From Bacilli bacterium (GTDB lineage Bacteria; Bacillota_I; Bacilli_A; ML615J-28; CAG-313), in contig JAFQFT010000015.1 of assembly GCA_017398545.1 (NCBI GenBank), positions 1 through 48,045 on the forward strand: DNA of 48,045 nt, written 5' to 3'. Each line of letters opens with the position of its first letter. The stretch's first letter is position 1. Positions 25,783 to 35,341 of this stretch are shown here, piece after piece. The notes beneath the pieces are model-generated. The model was not told where the DNA came from, made no database searches, and saw nothing but the letters and a program-made list of their open reading frames with translations. The translations under genes and the position numbers were made by a program.

Positions 25783-25806
25783 AAAAGGAAGCTTCGGCTT
25801 CCTTTT
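25783..25806. terminator. Bidirectional terminator between CYTH gene and spx
   Basis: Ten-bp stem AAAAGGAAGC/GCTTCCTTTT closed by a TTCG tetraloop, with T or A runs on both sides, between convergent genes. Confidence 0.92.
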
Positions 25807-26231
25807 TATTCTTCATCTTCAAAATCTTCTTCCATATCCATAAGTCTTGTTGCTCTTAAAATGTTTTCATTGTGACGTAATTCTTTTGGTAAAAAGATAG
25901 TTATATCTTCATTATTATACCCAACTTGTAATTCTGTTTCATTAATGATAATTGGTCTTTTTAAAACACTAGGGTTTTCGATAATAAACTCAATTAATTC
26001 ACCAACACTCATACTATCTGGGTCTAGTTTCTTTTCTTTAAAAACTTTAGATCTTGTTGAAATAATATCATCAAAACCATTTTCACTATTAGCAAGCATT
26101 CTATAGATGTCATCTTTAGATAATTTAATACTAAAAATATTTTTTTCTGAATATGGAATGTTGTATTGATCGAACCATTTTTTTGCTTTTCTACATGAAG
26201 CGCAGCTTGGAGTTGTATAAATTTGTATCAT
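25806..26231 (-). CDS. spx: Spx, thiol-stress transcriptional regulator
   Basis: 141 residues, ArsC-like thioredoxin fold. The redox switch CASC (Cys10/Cys13) is present, and LKRPIIINETELQVGYNNED near 92 includes the Arg-Pro-Ile and the GYN(x)ED features of Spx. Spx binds the RNA polymerase alpha C-terminal domain and redirects transcription under disulfide stress; it is normally destroyed by ClpXP. A second Spx-like paralogue or a plain arsenate reductase is possible, but the CxxC and C-terminal motif favour Spx. Shine-Dalgarno AAGGTGG. Confidence 0.9.
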   Translation of the reverse strand: MIQIYTTPSCASCRKAKKWFDQYNIPYSEKNIFSIKLSKDDIYRMLANSENGFDDIISTRSKVFKEKKLDPDSMSVGELIEFIIENPSVLKRPIIINETELQVGYNNEDITIFLPKELRHNENILRATRLMDMEEDFEDEE

Positions 26232-26262
26232 TGTTTTCCCACCTTAAATTTTTGCTAAATAA

Positions 26263-26291
26263 ATTTTACCACATTTTAATGAAAAAGTCAA
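26263..26291 (-). promoter_or_regulatory. Promoter of spx
   Basis: -35 TTGACT (26286-26291), 17-nt spacer, -10 TAAAAT (26263-26268) on the minus strand, 32 nt before the start codon. Confidence 0.75.
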
Positions 26292-26326
26292 GACCATTTT
26301 TCATTATTTTATATATATTTATGAAA

Positions 26327-26387
26327 ATTAATGAAAATTATATATTATGTTTTATAGATTAATGAAAATTATATATTATGTTTTATA
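26327..26387. repeat. Two tandem copies of a 31-bp AT-rich unit
   Basis: A unit beginning ATTAATGAAAATTATATATT occurs at 26327 and again at 26358, identical over 30 bases. It fills the gap between the spx promoter and the end of the peptide-binding lipoprotein gene; no gene or terminator was seen in this 200-bp stretch. Confidence 0.8.
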
Positions 26388-26433
26388 AATTTACTATATA
26401 ATAAATTCCTATTTAAATAATAAACTAATATTT

Positions 26434-28827
26434 TTAATCATTTATTCCTTCAAGTTTTTTTATTTCCCACTCTTCATCTGAGTAATTATAATTAATATAT
26501 CTAATAGTACCAAATTTTATTAACTTGAAATAATCTTTTACACCATAGTTAATCTTTTTAGAAGATACATTTACAGCTTGACCATAATATAAAGGGATTG
26601 TACTATATTCAGATAAATATGCACTTTCACAAGCTGCAAATACTTTTACTCTTTCCTTAATTGTCCAATTAGAATTATGTCCCAATTTTTTAAGTATTTG
26701 TATACCATTTAACCAATCAGCCCATTCTTTTAATGAATATGTATATTCATTATCTCCTAATTGAACAGTTACAGGTATATTAGAACTATCAATACCAATT
26801 TCTAATTGATTAACACTATTTACAAAATCATTTGTACAAACTTGTGACATAATACTAAATACATCATATGAACTATATACAGTTGTTGATAAAATAATAT
26901 CAGCTTTATTAGTATCTACTAAGTTTTGATAATTAGATTCAATGCATAATTCAAGTTCAATTTTGCCTTCTAGCGGTGTACCTGCAGCAGCTTTGTTTAT
27001 TTGAGAATTTAAATATTCACATAATTTATTATAAATCGCATCTGTACTAGGAACAACAAAACTAAGTTTAATAATTTCTTTATCATTATATAAATTATTT
27101 TGTGTTGCAAAATCATAAGCTTCTTGTAATAGTTTACGAGCTTTTTTAATATCGTAACCAGTAATTGCTCTATACGCAGAATTTAAATCACGATATCTAG
27201 TACCAGTTCCATATTCTATTCCATATAGTTTAACTATTGATTCTTTAGCTGCTTCATAGTTACGATACGAATCTTCATAACCAGTTTCATCAATAATATA
27301 ATGCATTTGACTAAGTAATGAGTAAGATGGACGTGAAGCCAATGCATACTTATTAGATACAACTGTTCTATTTATACATAAAGATAATGCTTCGCGAAAT
27401 TGTTTAACAGTTAAAATTCTTTTATTAATTCCTATTGATTCATTAACCATTAATGAATCTAACCTAGTATTAATTATAAGTGAAGTAGTTTGTGATTTTG
27501 GAACATATACTAAATTTTCTGAATCACTATAATTCTTAATTTCACTATAATCTAAAATAACTGAATCAATTTCACCTTTTTCAAATGCTAAAATGGCATC
27601 TTCATGGTTATCAATTACTTGATAATTTAATGTATCAGTTTGATATTGATTATTATGTTTTCCATCATAATAACCATACCATTCTTTATTTCTTGTAAAT
27701 ATAATTTGTTTATCATTTTCAAAACTACTTAGCATATATGGTCCATATGAAATTGAGGTAGCTTTAGAAGTCATATATGTATTAATCTTTGTTCCACCGT
27801 TATTTTTTGACCAACAAGATTCATATAGTTCTTCATTAATCAACCAATTCTTTGATAAATAATATGGAAGATAAAAATCAGGATTTAACAATTCATGTTC
27901 TAATACTAAAACTAATGTATAATCATCTTCTGCAAATATACCTACATCTTCAAATTCTAAACCTTTATATTTATTTGGAACATACATTTTGACATATGAA
28001 TGATATATACCTCCTGCATCTAACTCATTTTGATATTTCTTCCAAAGATCAAATGCTGAAATCCAATCACCATCAGAACCTTCTTTAACATTAAAATTAC
28101 GAATTTTAGTTGTTGATGTTATCGGAACTAATGTTCCATTTAAAGTAGCATTAGGTATCTTAGTTTCTGCATCTTTTGCATTTAGACCCATAAGTTTTTC
28201 AATATCTAGATAAACAATCATTCCTTCATCAATAGCAATTTGAACACCTTCATATCCTAATGCTGCAGGAGTTTCGTAACTACCATCTTGTAAACTATTT
28301 AAATAATTACTAGCATTGTATATGGAAAAATTACCACCACAATATAAATCCGAACCACTATAGTGCTGTGTAGGATCTAATAATTGTTTCATTGAATACA
28401 CATAATCTTCTGCAGTTATTTTAACACCATTTTCCCATTTAGCAGTTTCATTAAGTGAAATAGACCAAGCCTTACCTTTATCACCTTCAGTAATGCCATA
28501 CTTCCCAACATAATAAGAAGTAACATCAACAGGAAAATCAGTCGCCATTTCAGGGACAATCTTTAAATCACTTAAATTATCATCTAATTGATACTCATAA
28601 AAACCAATTGTTAGATAATCTAAGAAATGTTCTTCATCATCAACTTGATAATTTAGTGGATTCCAGTTCATTGATTTAGTATCACTAATATAAGTATTAT
28701 ATGTATAATTTGCATCTAATTCAAACCAAGCTTTACTTTCATTGTTATCATTATTCTCATTATTACCACAACCTAAAATAAATAAACCAAGCATAAAACA
28801 TATGATTATTAAAATAATTTTTTTCAT
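26434..28827 (-). CDS. Peptide/oligopeptide ABC transporter substrate-binding lipoprotein (SBP family 5)
   Basis: 797 residues from ATG 28827, chosen because AGGTG lies upstream and the frame then begins with a clean signal, MKKIILIIICFML, and lipobox ILGC (Cys20). The body matches the OppA/DppA family: WSISLNETAKWENGVKITAEDYVYSM near 120, a central KQFREALSLCINR near 470 and a C-terminal lobe to residue 780. It is longer than usual OppA (about 540) because of insertions. It should capture peptides outside the membrane. No permease or ATPase genes adjoin it, so the partner transporter is elsewhere. Confidence 0.87.
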   Translation of the reverse strand: MKKIILIIICFMLGLFILGCGNNENNDNNESKAWFELDANYTYNTYISDTKSMNWNPLNYQVDDEEHFLDYLTIGFYEYQLDDNLSDLKIVPEMATDFPVDVTSYYVGKYGITEGDKGKAWSISLNETAKWENGVKITAEDYVYSMKQLLDPTQHYSGSDLYCGGNFSIYNASNYLNSLQDGSYETPAALGYEGVQIAIDEGMIVYLDIEKLMGLNAKDAETKIPNATLNGTLVPITSTTKIRNFNVKEGSDGDWISAFDLWKKYQNELDAGGIYHSYVKMYVPNKYKGLEFEDVGIFAEDDYTLVLVLEHELLNPDFYLPYYLSKNWLINEELYESCWSKNNGGTKINTYMTSKATSISYGPYMLSSFENDKQIIFTRNKEWYGYYDGKHNNQYQTDTLNYQVIDNHEDAILAFEKGEIDSVILDYSEIKNYSDSENLVYVPKSQTTSLIINTRLDSLMVNESIGINKRILTVKQFREALSLCINRTVVSNKYALASRPSYSLLSQMHYIIDETGYEDSYRNYEAAKESIVKLYGIEYGTGTRYRDLNSAYRAITGYDIKKARKLLQEAYDFATQNNLYNDKEIIKLSFVVPSTDAIYNKLCEYLNSQINKAAAGTPLEGKIELELCIESNYQNLVDTNKADIILSTTVYSSYDVFSIMSQVCTNDFVNSVNQLEIGIDSSNIPVTVQLGDNEYTYSLKEWADWLNGIQILKKLGHNSNWTIKERVKVFAACESAYLSEYSTIPLYYGQAVNVSSKKINYGVKDYFKLIKFGTIRYINYNYSDEEWEIKKLEGIND

Positions 28828-28904
28828 ATAAATACACCTCATGTATAAGTTATATAATCTTTTTATATATAGTAACTACAAATAAGAGTTTTTAACTAAT
28901 TAAT

Positions 28905-28913
28905 ATTATACCA
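28905..28913 (-). promoter_or_regulatory. Extended -10 of the peptide-binding lipoprotein promoter
   Basis: TGGTATAAT on the minus strand (TATAAT at 28905-28910), about 78 nt before the start; no clear -35. Confidence 0.5.
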
Positions 28914-28993
28914 AATTTATATACTTAAATTTATTTTTATACTTAAGTTTTGATTTTCATAACAATACCTTTTTAATTTTAAAGACATATTTC

Positions 28994-29022
28994 TTGATGA
29001 GTTATTATTTTTTTGATATAAT
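28994..29022 (+). promoter_or_regulatory. Promoter of trpS
   Basis: -35 TTGATG (28994-28999), 17-nt spacer, -10 TATAAT (29017-29022), at the head of the T-box leader. Confidence 0.8.
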
Positions 29023-29028
29023 TAAATT

Positions 29029-29296
29029 AGATATATAAATAAATTATAAGAAGAGAAATAGTAAATAAGATTAATACATTAAAGGGAGCCTTAAATAGTG
29101 AAACAAGGTATGATATTATTTTATTGAATGGGTCTTGGATAAGATATGAGGAAATGCATATCCGTTAGATAAGCGTTAATTTCACAATGAGGAAAGATTT
29201 TTAAATCTTTTAAATTTAGGTGGTACCACGAGTTAGTTCGTCCTAATACAATGTATATATACAGTATTAGATATGAAACTAGCTTTTTTTATTTTA
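29029..29296 (+). promoter_or_regulatory. T-box leader of trpS, specifier UGG (Trp)
   Basis: Stem I base TTAT...AAGA pairs with TCTT..ATAA. This sets AAATAGTA on one side of the specifier loop and GAA-TGG-G on the other, so the specifier is TGG at 29129-29131. GGGAGCC...GTGAAACAAGG matches the conserved upper stem I. The T-box AGGTGGTACCACG is at 29218-29230, and a long terminator (TCCTAATAC paired with GTATTAG, then ACTAGC and T run) ends near 29290. Uncharged tRNA-Trp should allow read-through into trpS. Confidence 0.92.
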
Positions 29297-29313
29297 TTAG
29301 GAGGTAAATTTAT

Positions 29314-30315
29314 ATGAAAACTATTGTATCTGGTGTTCAACCATCAGGAACTTTAACTATTGGAAACTATTTAGGGGCTATCAAAAACTTTGTAGATTTA
29401 CAAAATAATGGTGAAGAAAAAGAATTATTTGTATTTATTGCAGATTTACACGCAATAACAGTTCCACAAGAACCAGCAAAACTAAGAAATAGTATTAAAG
29501 GTCTTGCGGCACTATATATCGCATGTGGACTAGATCCAAATGTTACAACTTTATTTATTCAATCTGAAGTAACTGCACATGCTGAAATGGCATATTTACT
29601 TCAAACAATAACATATATCGGTGAACTTGAAAGAATGACACAATTTAAAGATAAGAAACAAAAACAAGTAGAAGGTGTATCTACTGCTCTTCTTACCTAT
29701 CCTGTTTTAATGGCTGGTGACATTCTTCTTTATAATGCAGACTGTGTACCAGTAGGTGCTGACCAAAAACAACACTTAGAACTAACAAGAAACTTAGCTA
29801 TTAGATTTAACTCAAAATATAGTGATACATTTAAAGTTCCTGAACCACTTATTCAAAAAACTGGTGCTAAAATTATGTCTCTTCAAGAACCAACAAAGAA
29901 AATGAGTAAATCTGATGTTATAGATAAAGCTTCAATCTTTATTCTTGATGAACCTAATATTATAAGAAAGAAAATTGCAAGTGCTGTAACTGATTGTGAT
30001 GGAGTTATTAAATATGATCCAGAAAACAAACCTGGTATTAGTAACTTACTAACAATTTACTCATGTTGTAAAAATATTTCTATTGATGAAGCTATTAATG
30101 AAGTAAAAGACTTAAACTATGGAGAATTTAAAAAACTTGTTGGAGATGCTGTAGTTGATGTTCTTCTTCCAATTCAAACTAAATATAAAGAAATTATCAA
30201 TGATAATAAATATTTAGATGAAGTATTAGATAAAGGTGCTGAAAAAGCAAATTACTTTGCAAATAAAATGGTTGCAAAAGTTAAAAGAAAAATTGGTGTA
30301 GGTAGAAAAAAATAA
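29314..30315 (+). CDS. trpS: Tryptophanyl-tRNA synthetase
   Basis: 333 residues, class I synthetase. The HIGH-like motif is TLTIGNYLGA near 14 and KMSKS occurs as TKKMSKSDV near 198. GVQPSGTLTIGN, GDILLYNADCVPVGADQKQH near 138 and the C-terminal helical domain are typical. It charges tRNA-Trp. Single-gene transcript under T-box control; Shine-Dalgarno AGGAGG. Confidence 0.97.
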   Translation: MKTIVSGVQPSGTLTIGNYLGAIKNFVDLQNNGEEKELFVFIADLHAITVPQEPAKLRNSIKGLAALYIACGLDPNVTTLFIQSEVTAHAEMAYLLQTITYIGELERMTQFKDKKQKQVEGVSTALLTYPVLMAGDILLYNADCVPVGADQKQHLELTRNLAIRFNSKYSDTFKVPEPLIQKTGAKIMSLQEPTKKMSKSDVIDKASIFILDEPNIIRKKIASAVTDCDGVIKYDPENKPGISNLLTIYSCCKNISIDEAINEVKDLNYGEFKKLVGDAVVDVLLPIQTKYKEIINDNKYLDEVLDKGAEKANYFANKMVAKVKRKIGVGRKK

Positions 30316-30343
30316 TTGTATAGAGAATTTCTCTCTATACAAT
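30315..30343. terminator. Bidirectional terminator between trpS and the salvage operon
   Basis: Twelve-bp stem ATTGTATAGAGA/TCTCTATACAAT with T run on the plus side and A-rich flank on the other, between convergent genes. Confidence 0.88.
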
Positions 30344-30346
30344 TTT

Positions 30347-31090
30347 TTATTTATTTAAAAAATCTAAAATAATACCTTGAATATGTCTTCTAATTGGAAC
30401 ACTATTATAACCATGACCAGCACCAGGAACTAGTACATATTCACAGTTTGTATAATATTCAGTATACTTTTTACTTACCTCTGGTTTAACAGCCAAATCT
30501 TCTTCACCTTGAACAATTAAAACAGGTTGTTTAAAGTTTTCTAAACCTTCATAGAATTCAACACCCATTAAACTATCTAAGAAATCTTTAGATACATAAT
30601 AACCACCTAAATCAATACAGTTATCTTCTGCAATTTGTTTAGTCTTAAATGTAGTAGTTAAAATATTTAACATACATCCAGCTGGTGATATTAAAACTAA
30701 TTTTTCAATACAATCAGCTTTTTCAATGCTCATTCTTGCAGATACAGCACCACCCATTGAGAAACCACAAAGAATAATCTTCTTACCACCATTTAATCTT
30801 ACACCTTCATCAATAGCAGCTTTTGCGTCATTTCTTGCAGTTGTAAATGTTTGATTATGGAATTCACCATCAGAATCTCCACTACCATAATAATCATATC
30901 TAAGTGTTGCAATACCATTTTCTACGAAGCGAGCAGATAGTTGTTTAAATAAGAAACTCGTTTCATTTTTGTGTCCAGTATAACCATGTAAGAAAACACA
31001 AACAGTTTTATATTCGCCACTATCAGGGGTAGAAAATAATCCTCTAATAATATACCCATTAACATTTAATTCATTATAACTAATTTTCAT
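30347..31090 (-). CDS. Alpha/beta hydrolase (serine esterase/acyl-aminoacyl peptidase-like)
   Basis: 247 residues. The oxyanion motif is FLHGYTGHKNE near 31, the nucleophile elbow is LCGFSMGGAVSA near 107, the acid is in GEEDLAV near 197 and the catalytic His in VPGAGHGYN near 226. No signal peptide. Its ATG overlaps the murQ stop by one base (TAATG), so it belongs to the salvage operon as last gene. Possible jobs are deacylating O-acetylated muramic acid or cleaving an ester or amide on imported fragments. Both are guesses, as the fold does not give the substrate. Confidence 0.8.
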   Translation of the reverse strand: MKISYNELNVNGYIIRGLFSTPDSGEYKTVCVFLHGYTGHKNETSFLFKQLSARFVENGIATLRYDYYGSGDSDGEFHNQTFTTARNDAKAAIDEGVRLNGGKKIILCGFSMGGAVSARMSIEKADCIEKLVLISPAGCMLNILTTTFKTKQIAEDNCIDLGGYYVSKDFLDSLMGVEFYEGLENFKQPVLIVQGEEDLAVKPEVSKKYTEYYTNCEYVLVPGAGHGYNSVPIRRHIQGIILDFLNK

Positions 31091-32004
31091 TATTTAGTCT
31101 CCTTGTAATTTTTAATAGCTTTACGAATGTTTCCATGTTCTTTATCTAAACATTCATCTATAATACTTAAATCTTCTTCACCTGTAAAAGATGAGAAAAT
31201 AACTTTTTTAACAGTCTTATATTTTGTTAATAATGCTTTTGCATCTTCAGTTGAACATTCAAGTATTGTACATATAATACTTAAACTTCTTGAAACTAAC
31301 TTTTCATTAGTTGCTTTAACATCAATCATTAGGTTCTCATATACTTTACCCATCTTAACCATTGATGCAGTAGAAATCATATTACAAATCATTTTTTGAG
31401 CAGTACCTGATTTCATTCTAGTAGATCCAGTTATTGGTTCAGGACCAGTTACCGCAACAATTGGAAATGCAGCAATACTTTCAATTGGTGAAGATGCACT
31501 AGTTGTAATGCAAGAAGTAACAGCTCCCACTTCATTAGCATAATTTAAACCACCGATTACATATGGTGTTCTTCCACTTGCAGCAATACCTATTACTACA
31601 TCATTTTTAGTTAAATTGATATTTTCTAAATCAACTTTCCCCTGTGTAATGGAATCTTCAGCACCTTCAACTGCTTTAATAAATGCTTTTTCTCCACCTG
31701 CCATTAAGCACATTACCATATCATAATCAACGCCATATGTAGGAGGACATTCAACAGCATCTAAAATCCCAATTCTTCCGCTTGTTCCTGCTCCCATATA
31801 AATAAGTCTTCCACCATTAATAAATGCTTCATAGACTTTATCAACAACTTTTGCAATATTAGATAGTGCTTTTTCTACCGCATACGCAATAGTTTTATCT
31901 TCATTATTGATTTTCTTTAATATCTCAAGAGTAGGAACTAAATCAATATCAAGTGTATTTTGATTTCTAGATTCAGTTGAAATTTTCTTTAAATCAACAC
32001 TCAT
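31090..32004 (-). CDS. murQ: N-acetylmuramic acid 6-phosphate etherase
   Basis: 304 residues with SIS sugar-phosphate isomerase fold. Diagnostic stretches are YMGAGTSGRIGILDAVECPP near 68, GIAASGRTPYVIGGL near 140 and GPEPITGSTRMKSGTAQK near 195. MurQ removes the lactyl ether of MurNAc-6-phosphate, giving GlcNAc-6-phosphate and D-lactate, the step that joins muramic acid salvage to amino-sugar metabolism. It overlaps anmK upstream and the hydrolase downstream by one base each. The product still needs NagA, not present here, before NagB. Confidence 0.96.
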   Translation of the reverse strand: MSVDLKKISTESRNQNTLDIDLVPTLEILKKINNEDKTIAYAVEKALSNIAKVVDKVYEAFINGGRLIYMGAGTSGRIGILDAVECPPTYGVDYDMVMCLMAGGEKAFIKAVEGAEDSITQGKVDLENINLTKNDVVIGIAASGRTPYVIGGLNYANEVGAVTSCITTSASSPIESIAAFPIVAVTGPEPITGSTRMKSGTAQKMICNMISTASMVKMGKVYENLMIDVKATNEKLVSRSLSIICTILECSTEDAKALLTKYKTVKKVIFSSFTGEEDLSIIDECLDKEHGNIRKAIKNYKETK

Positions 32005-33137
32005 TAAATTTCACCTCTAATAATTGGATTAGTAATATTACCTAAAATACAAGGACGAGATGCACCAGTTACTTTAGGAACATTTGTAGGAACACCTTGT
32101 AATGTATAATATCCAAGTAACGCAAAACTAAGTGCCTCAAGCGCTTCATAATTCTTTTCTTTTTCTACAATACAAGGAAGTCTTTGTGAAAGACGTTCCA
32201 TAATAAATTCATTATATACACCACCACCAGAAACAATTACACGATCAATAGATGGTAAGAATTTTTGATATGAGAAAATAATACAATCAGCAGTATAAGC
32301 TGCAAGAGTAGTTATAATATCATAATCAGTACCACCTAAACCTCTTATTTTAAGAATAATTTCTGAAAGGTAGGCATCACTATATTTTTCACGACCTGTA
32401 CTTTTTGGTGCTTTTTGATATAAATATGGATCAGTCATTAACTCTTGTAATACTTCATCAATTACATGACCTTTTTTTGCTATTTTACCACAATCATCAT
32501 AATCTTTTCTAAAAAGTCTTCGCATTGCTGCATCAATTAAAATATTACCAGGGCCTGTATCAAATGCAATAATATCTTTTAATTCACCACATTTTTTTAA
32601 ATATGTAACATTAGATATCCCACCTATATTTTGAAGTGCAATATTTTCTTTTTTACTAGAATATAATACATAATTAGCAAATGGAACTAGTGGTGCACCA
32701 CCACCGCCACAAGCCATATCCATAGTTCTAAAATTACTAATTACTTTTACATTAAATGCCGCTGCAAGGACACTTGGATCCCCAAGTTGTAAAGTAGATG
32801 ATTCATAATTATCTTTTCCATCAGGATTATGCCAAACAGTTTGACCGTGCATAGCAATAAAATCAATTTCTTTAGCATTTACTTTAGTATCTCTTAATAA
32901 CTTTTTAACTGCTTTAACATAAGCCTTACTAATTTCAACATTTAAACTACAAACCATTTGAATAGTACATGGTTTATTTAACGAAATATTTAATATTTTA
33001 TTTTTTAATTCTTTATCATATGGTACATAAGTAAAATGTACAATATTAAATTTACTCTTTTTACCTTTTTTAATATCAACTAAACAAGCATCAACACCAT
33101 CAAGTGATGTTCCGCTCATAATACCTATTGCTAGCAC
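32004..33137 (-). CDS. anmK: 1,6-anhydro-N-acetylmuramic acid kinase
   Basis: 377 residues. ATPase and substrate motifs include IGIMSGTSLDGVDA at the N-terminus, FDTGPGNILIDAAMRR near 185 and VIVSGGGVYNEFIME near 305. AnmK opens the anhydro bond of anhydroMurNAc and phosphorylates it to MurNAc-6-phosphate, the MurQ substrate. I place the start at GTG 33137 because GGGGTGA lies 5 nt before it and the protein then begins at the family position; a GTG at 33146 is too close to that site. AnhydroMurNAc arises from lytic transglycosylases, so this kinase points to a second source beside NamZ. Confidence 0.93.
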   Translation of the reverse strand: MLAIGIMSGTSLDGVDACLVDIKKGKKSKFNIVHFTYVPYDKELKNKILNISLNKPCTIQMVCSLNVEISKAYVKAVKKLLRDTKVNAKEIDFIAMHGQTVWHNPDGKDNYESSTLQLGDPSVLAAAFNVKVISNFRTMDMACGGGGAPLVPFANYVLYSSKKENIALQNIGGISNVTYLKKCGELKDIIAFDTGPGNILIDAAMRRLFRKDYDDCGKIAKKGHVIDEVLQELMTDPYLYQKAPKSTGREKYSDAYLSEIILKIRGLGGTDYDIITTLAAYTADCIIFSYQKFLPSIDRVIVSGGGVYNEFIMERLSQRLPCIVEKEKNYEALEALSFALLGYYTLQGVPTNVPKVTGASRPCILGNITNPIIRGEI

Positions 33138-33155
33138 TTCTTTCACCCCTTTTTT

Positions 33156-34178
33156 TTATTTTATAAATTTAAATACATTTCCTCTTTTTATATTATTAAT
33201 AATAATATCAGTAGAGTCAATCTTTCCAATAACATTAACTCTTTCATCATTTGGTAAATCTTTTAACACAATGTTGATTTCACCCGCATAACGCTTAAAT
33301 TTTGAATTATCAATTGTTACATCATACTTTTTACGTCCTACAGTATTAAACGCTGAAATTTCAGCATTACTTCTTACAGAAGATACTCTTAATATAGAAC
33401 TATTTAAATCAGGTCTTATTCTAAATGATTTATCATATATATAATCATATTCATTATTATATATAGAAAGTTTAATTAAAACATCACTTGTGTTATGCAT
33501 ATTTAAAGTTTTTATCTCTTCACTACTTGCATATGCATCACCAAAATATATACCATTAATACCACAAGCTTTTAACTCTTCAATCGCATTATCAAGAATC
33601 ATGCTTCGGTGTGCTTCAACAGTAGGAAGTCCCTCATACATTGGAGGTCTAAATCCTGTATGTGAAGGAATAAATGCACCTACATAAATTCCTACTTCAT
33701 TACAAATTTTAGTTTTATTATAAACATCTAAAATATCATGTCCTGAATAAAGCTTTGGATAAAAATTAAATGTAAATCTAGTACGAGAAGTATTAATACC
33801 ATTATCGATTAAACTTTTAATGTGTTCATATGATAAAGTAGATGCATTTAGCTCAACTAAATATGGAGCAGTATGACTAAGTTCAATAATTTCTTCATCA
33901 GTAAATCCATAATCAAGTCTAAGGGCAAATAACCCTTCTAAACTACTATATTTATCAATAATTTTTTTAGATACATCAAGGCTTAATTTTAATCCAAGTT
34001 TATTACATTCATCAATAATACTTTGAAGTTCTTCCTGTGATGTTTTTGCTTCATTAATATGAGCAGAACTAAAGACATGCGTACATCCTAAGTCTTTAGC
34101 AAGACGCAAATATTTAACATTTTCTTCTTTTGAATAATCATCTAATCCTGCATAAACACTTATACCTGTATCAATCAT
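33156..34178 (-). CDS. mupG: MupG-type 6-phospho-N-acetylmuramidase (DUF871)
   Basis: 340 residues. N-terminal TIM-barrel: GISVYAGLDDYSKEENVKYL near 5, THVFSSAHINEA near 33, LVELNASTLSYEHI near 107 and the C-terminal cyclophilin-like part after about 230 (FRIRPDLNSS, FNTVGRKKYDVTIDNS). Staphylococcal MupG cleaves MurNAc-6P-GlcNAc inside the cell into MurNAc-6P and GlcNAc. That substrate normally comes from a MurP-type PTS, which is not in this window. The gene lies between namZ and anmK in a tight operon; Shine-Dalgarno AAAGGAA. Confidence 0.9.
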   Translation of the reverse strand: MIDTGISVYAGLDDYSKEENVKYLRLAKDLGCTHVFSSAHINEAKTSQEELQSIIDECNKLGLKLSLDVSKKIIDKYSSLEGLFALRLDYGFTDEEIIELSHTAPYLVELNASTLSYEHIKSLIDNGINTSRTRFTFNFYPKLYSGHDILDVYNKTKICNEVGIYVGAFIPSHTGFRPPMYEGLPTVEAHRSMILDNAIEELKACGINGIYFGDAYASSEEIKTLNMHNTSDVLIKLSIYNNEYDYIYDKSFRIRPDLNSSILRVSSVRSNAEISAFNTVGRKKYDVTIDNSKFKRYAGEINIVLKDLPNDERVNVIGKIDSTDIIINNIKRGNVFKFIK

Positions 34179-34192
34179 GTCAAATTCCTTTC

Positions 34193-35341
34193 TTAATATA
34201 ATAAATATTTTTCTCTTATTTTAATAAAATCATTAGTTGCAGATTCTAATAATTTAAATTGTTCTTCTAGTGATACACTATTATCTATAATAGTATCATG
34301 ACCTGCTTCAAAGTGGAATAATGTTGGACGACCTTCTACATATGGTTTATTAATTTTAAAATGTTCACTATATGTAGTTCTAATATGATAAAGCATTGTC
34401 CAACTTGTTTTTAAAGCACTAAACTTCTTACGATCTGTAATATGTAAGAATACTCCACCACACATTTCATCTTTATATTTAGAAAATGTTGGAGTAAACC
34501 ATTGAGGTCTAAATACAACACCTTCTAAATTATAACTATTTAACTCTTTAGCAAGTGTTTCAGCTTTCATCCAAGGTGCACCAACAAGTTCAAATGGAGT
34601 AGTTGTTCCACGACCTTCCGCAACGTTTGTCCCTTCAAAAATACAAGTTGCGTTATATGCATAACAAGTATTAACAGTTGGAATATTTGGTGTAGGAATA
34701 ATCCAAGGAAGATTAGTATCTTCAAAATCCATCCATCTTTCATAGCCAGTCATTGGAATAACATGAAGTTTGCAGTTAATACCATATTCAGTATTAAATA
34801 GTTTTGCAAGTTCACCAATCGTTAAACCATGACGTTGTGGAATATCATAATATCCAACAAATGAACGATATTTTTCAACATCTAAATGATTACCTTCAAC
34901 TTTTTCACAGTTAATTGGATTAGGTCTATCAAACACTACAAACTCTTTATCATATTCAGCACATGCCATCATCGCATAAGCCATTGTATAAATAAATGTA
35001 TAATATCTTGAACCATTATCTTGAATATCAATAGTAAGAACATCTACATTATCCATAACTTCTTTACTAGGTTTTTTATTCTTCCCATATAAGCTATAAA
35101 CAGTAATTCCTGTTTCATCATCAATATATGTATCTAAATGAACACCAGCTTGAAGGCTTGCGCGAACACCATGTTCAGGAGAGAAAAGCCCTACTAAATT
35201 AGTCTTTCTTCTTAAAACATCTATACTAGATTCAAAATTACTTGTAATACCTGTTGGATTAGTAATAAGTCCAACTCTTTTATTTTCAAATAACTCTTTA
35301 TAATTATCAATATTTTCAATCCCTAAAATAACCTTACTCAT
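34193..35341 (-). CDS. namZ: Exo-beta-N-acetylmuramidase NamZ (DUF1343, GH171)
   Basis: 382 residues from ATG 35341, chosen because GAGGAGG lies 9 nt upstream; it overlaps the DUF624 stop by 8 nt. The Rossmann-like N-terminal half has KRVGLITNPTGITSN near 22 and GLFSPEHGVRASLQAG near 50; ELVGAPWMKAE and GTNVAEGRGTTTPFE near 230 mark the family. Bacillus NamZ removes terminal MurNAc from peptidoglycan glycan ends. Unlike that secreted enzyme, this one has no signal peptide, so it should act on imported fragments in the cytoplasm. Confidence 0.92.
   Translation of the reverse strand: MSKVILGIENIDNYKELFENKRVGLITNPTGITSNFESSIDVLRRKTNLVGLFSPEHGVRASLQAGVHLDTYIDDETGITVYSLYGKNKKPSKEVMDNVDVLTIDIQDNGSRYYTFIYTMAYAMMACAEYDKEFVVFDRPNPINCEKVEGNHLDVEKYRSFVGYYDIPQRHGLTIGELAKLFNTEYGINCKLHVIPMTGYERWMDFEDTNLPWIIPTPNIPTVNTCYAYNATCIFEGTNVAEGRGTTTPFELVGAPWMKAETLAKELNSYNLEGVVFRPQWFTPTFSKYKDEMCGGVFLHITDRKKFSALKTSWTMLYHIRTTYSEHFKINKPYVEGRPTLFHFEAGHDTIIDNSVSLEEQFKLLESATNDFIKIREKYLLY

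Noticed and set aside
26434..28827. Nickel-binding NikA-type role
   Set aside because: No metal-specific motif or nik neighbours are visible; the general oligopeptide-binding call is safer.
28828..28842. ATG 28842 as start of the peptide-binding lipoprotein
   Set aside because: The ribosome site AGGTG lies inside that extension, and starting at 28827 gives a normal signal peptide.
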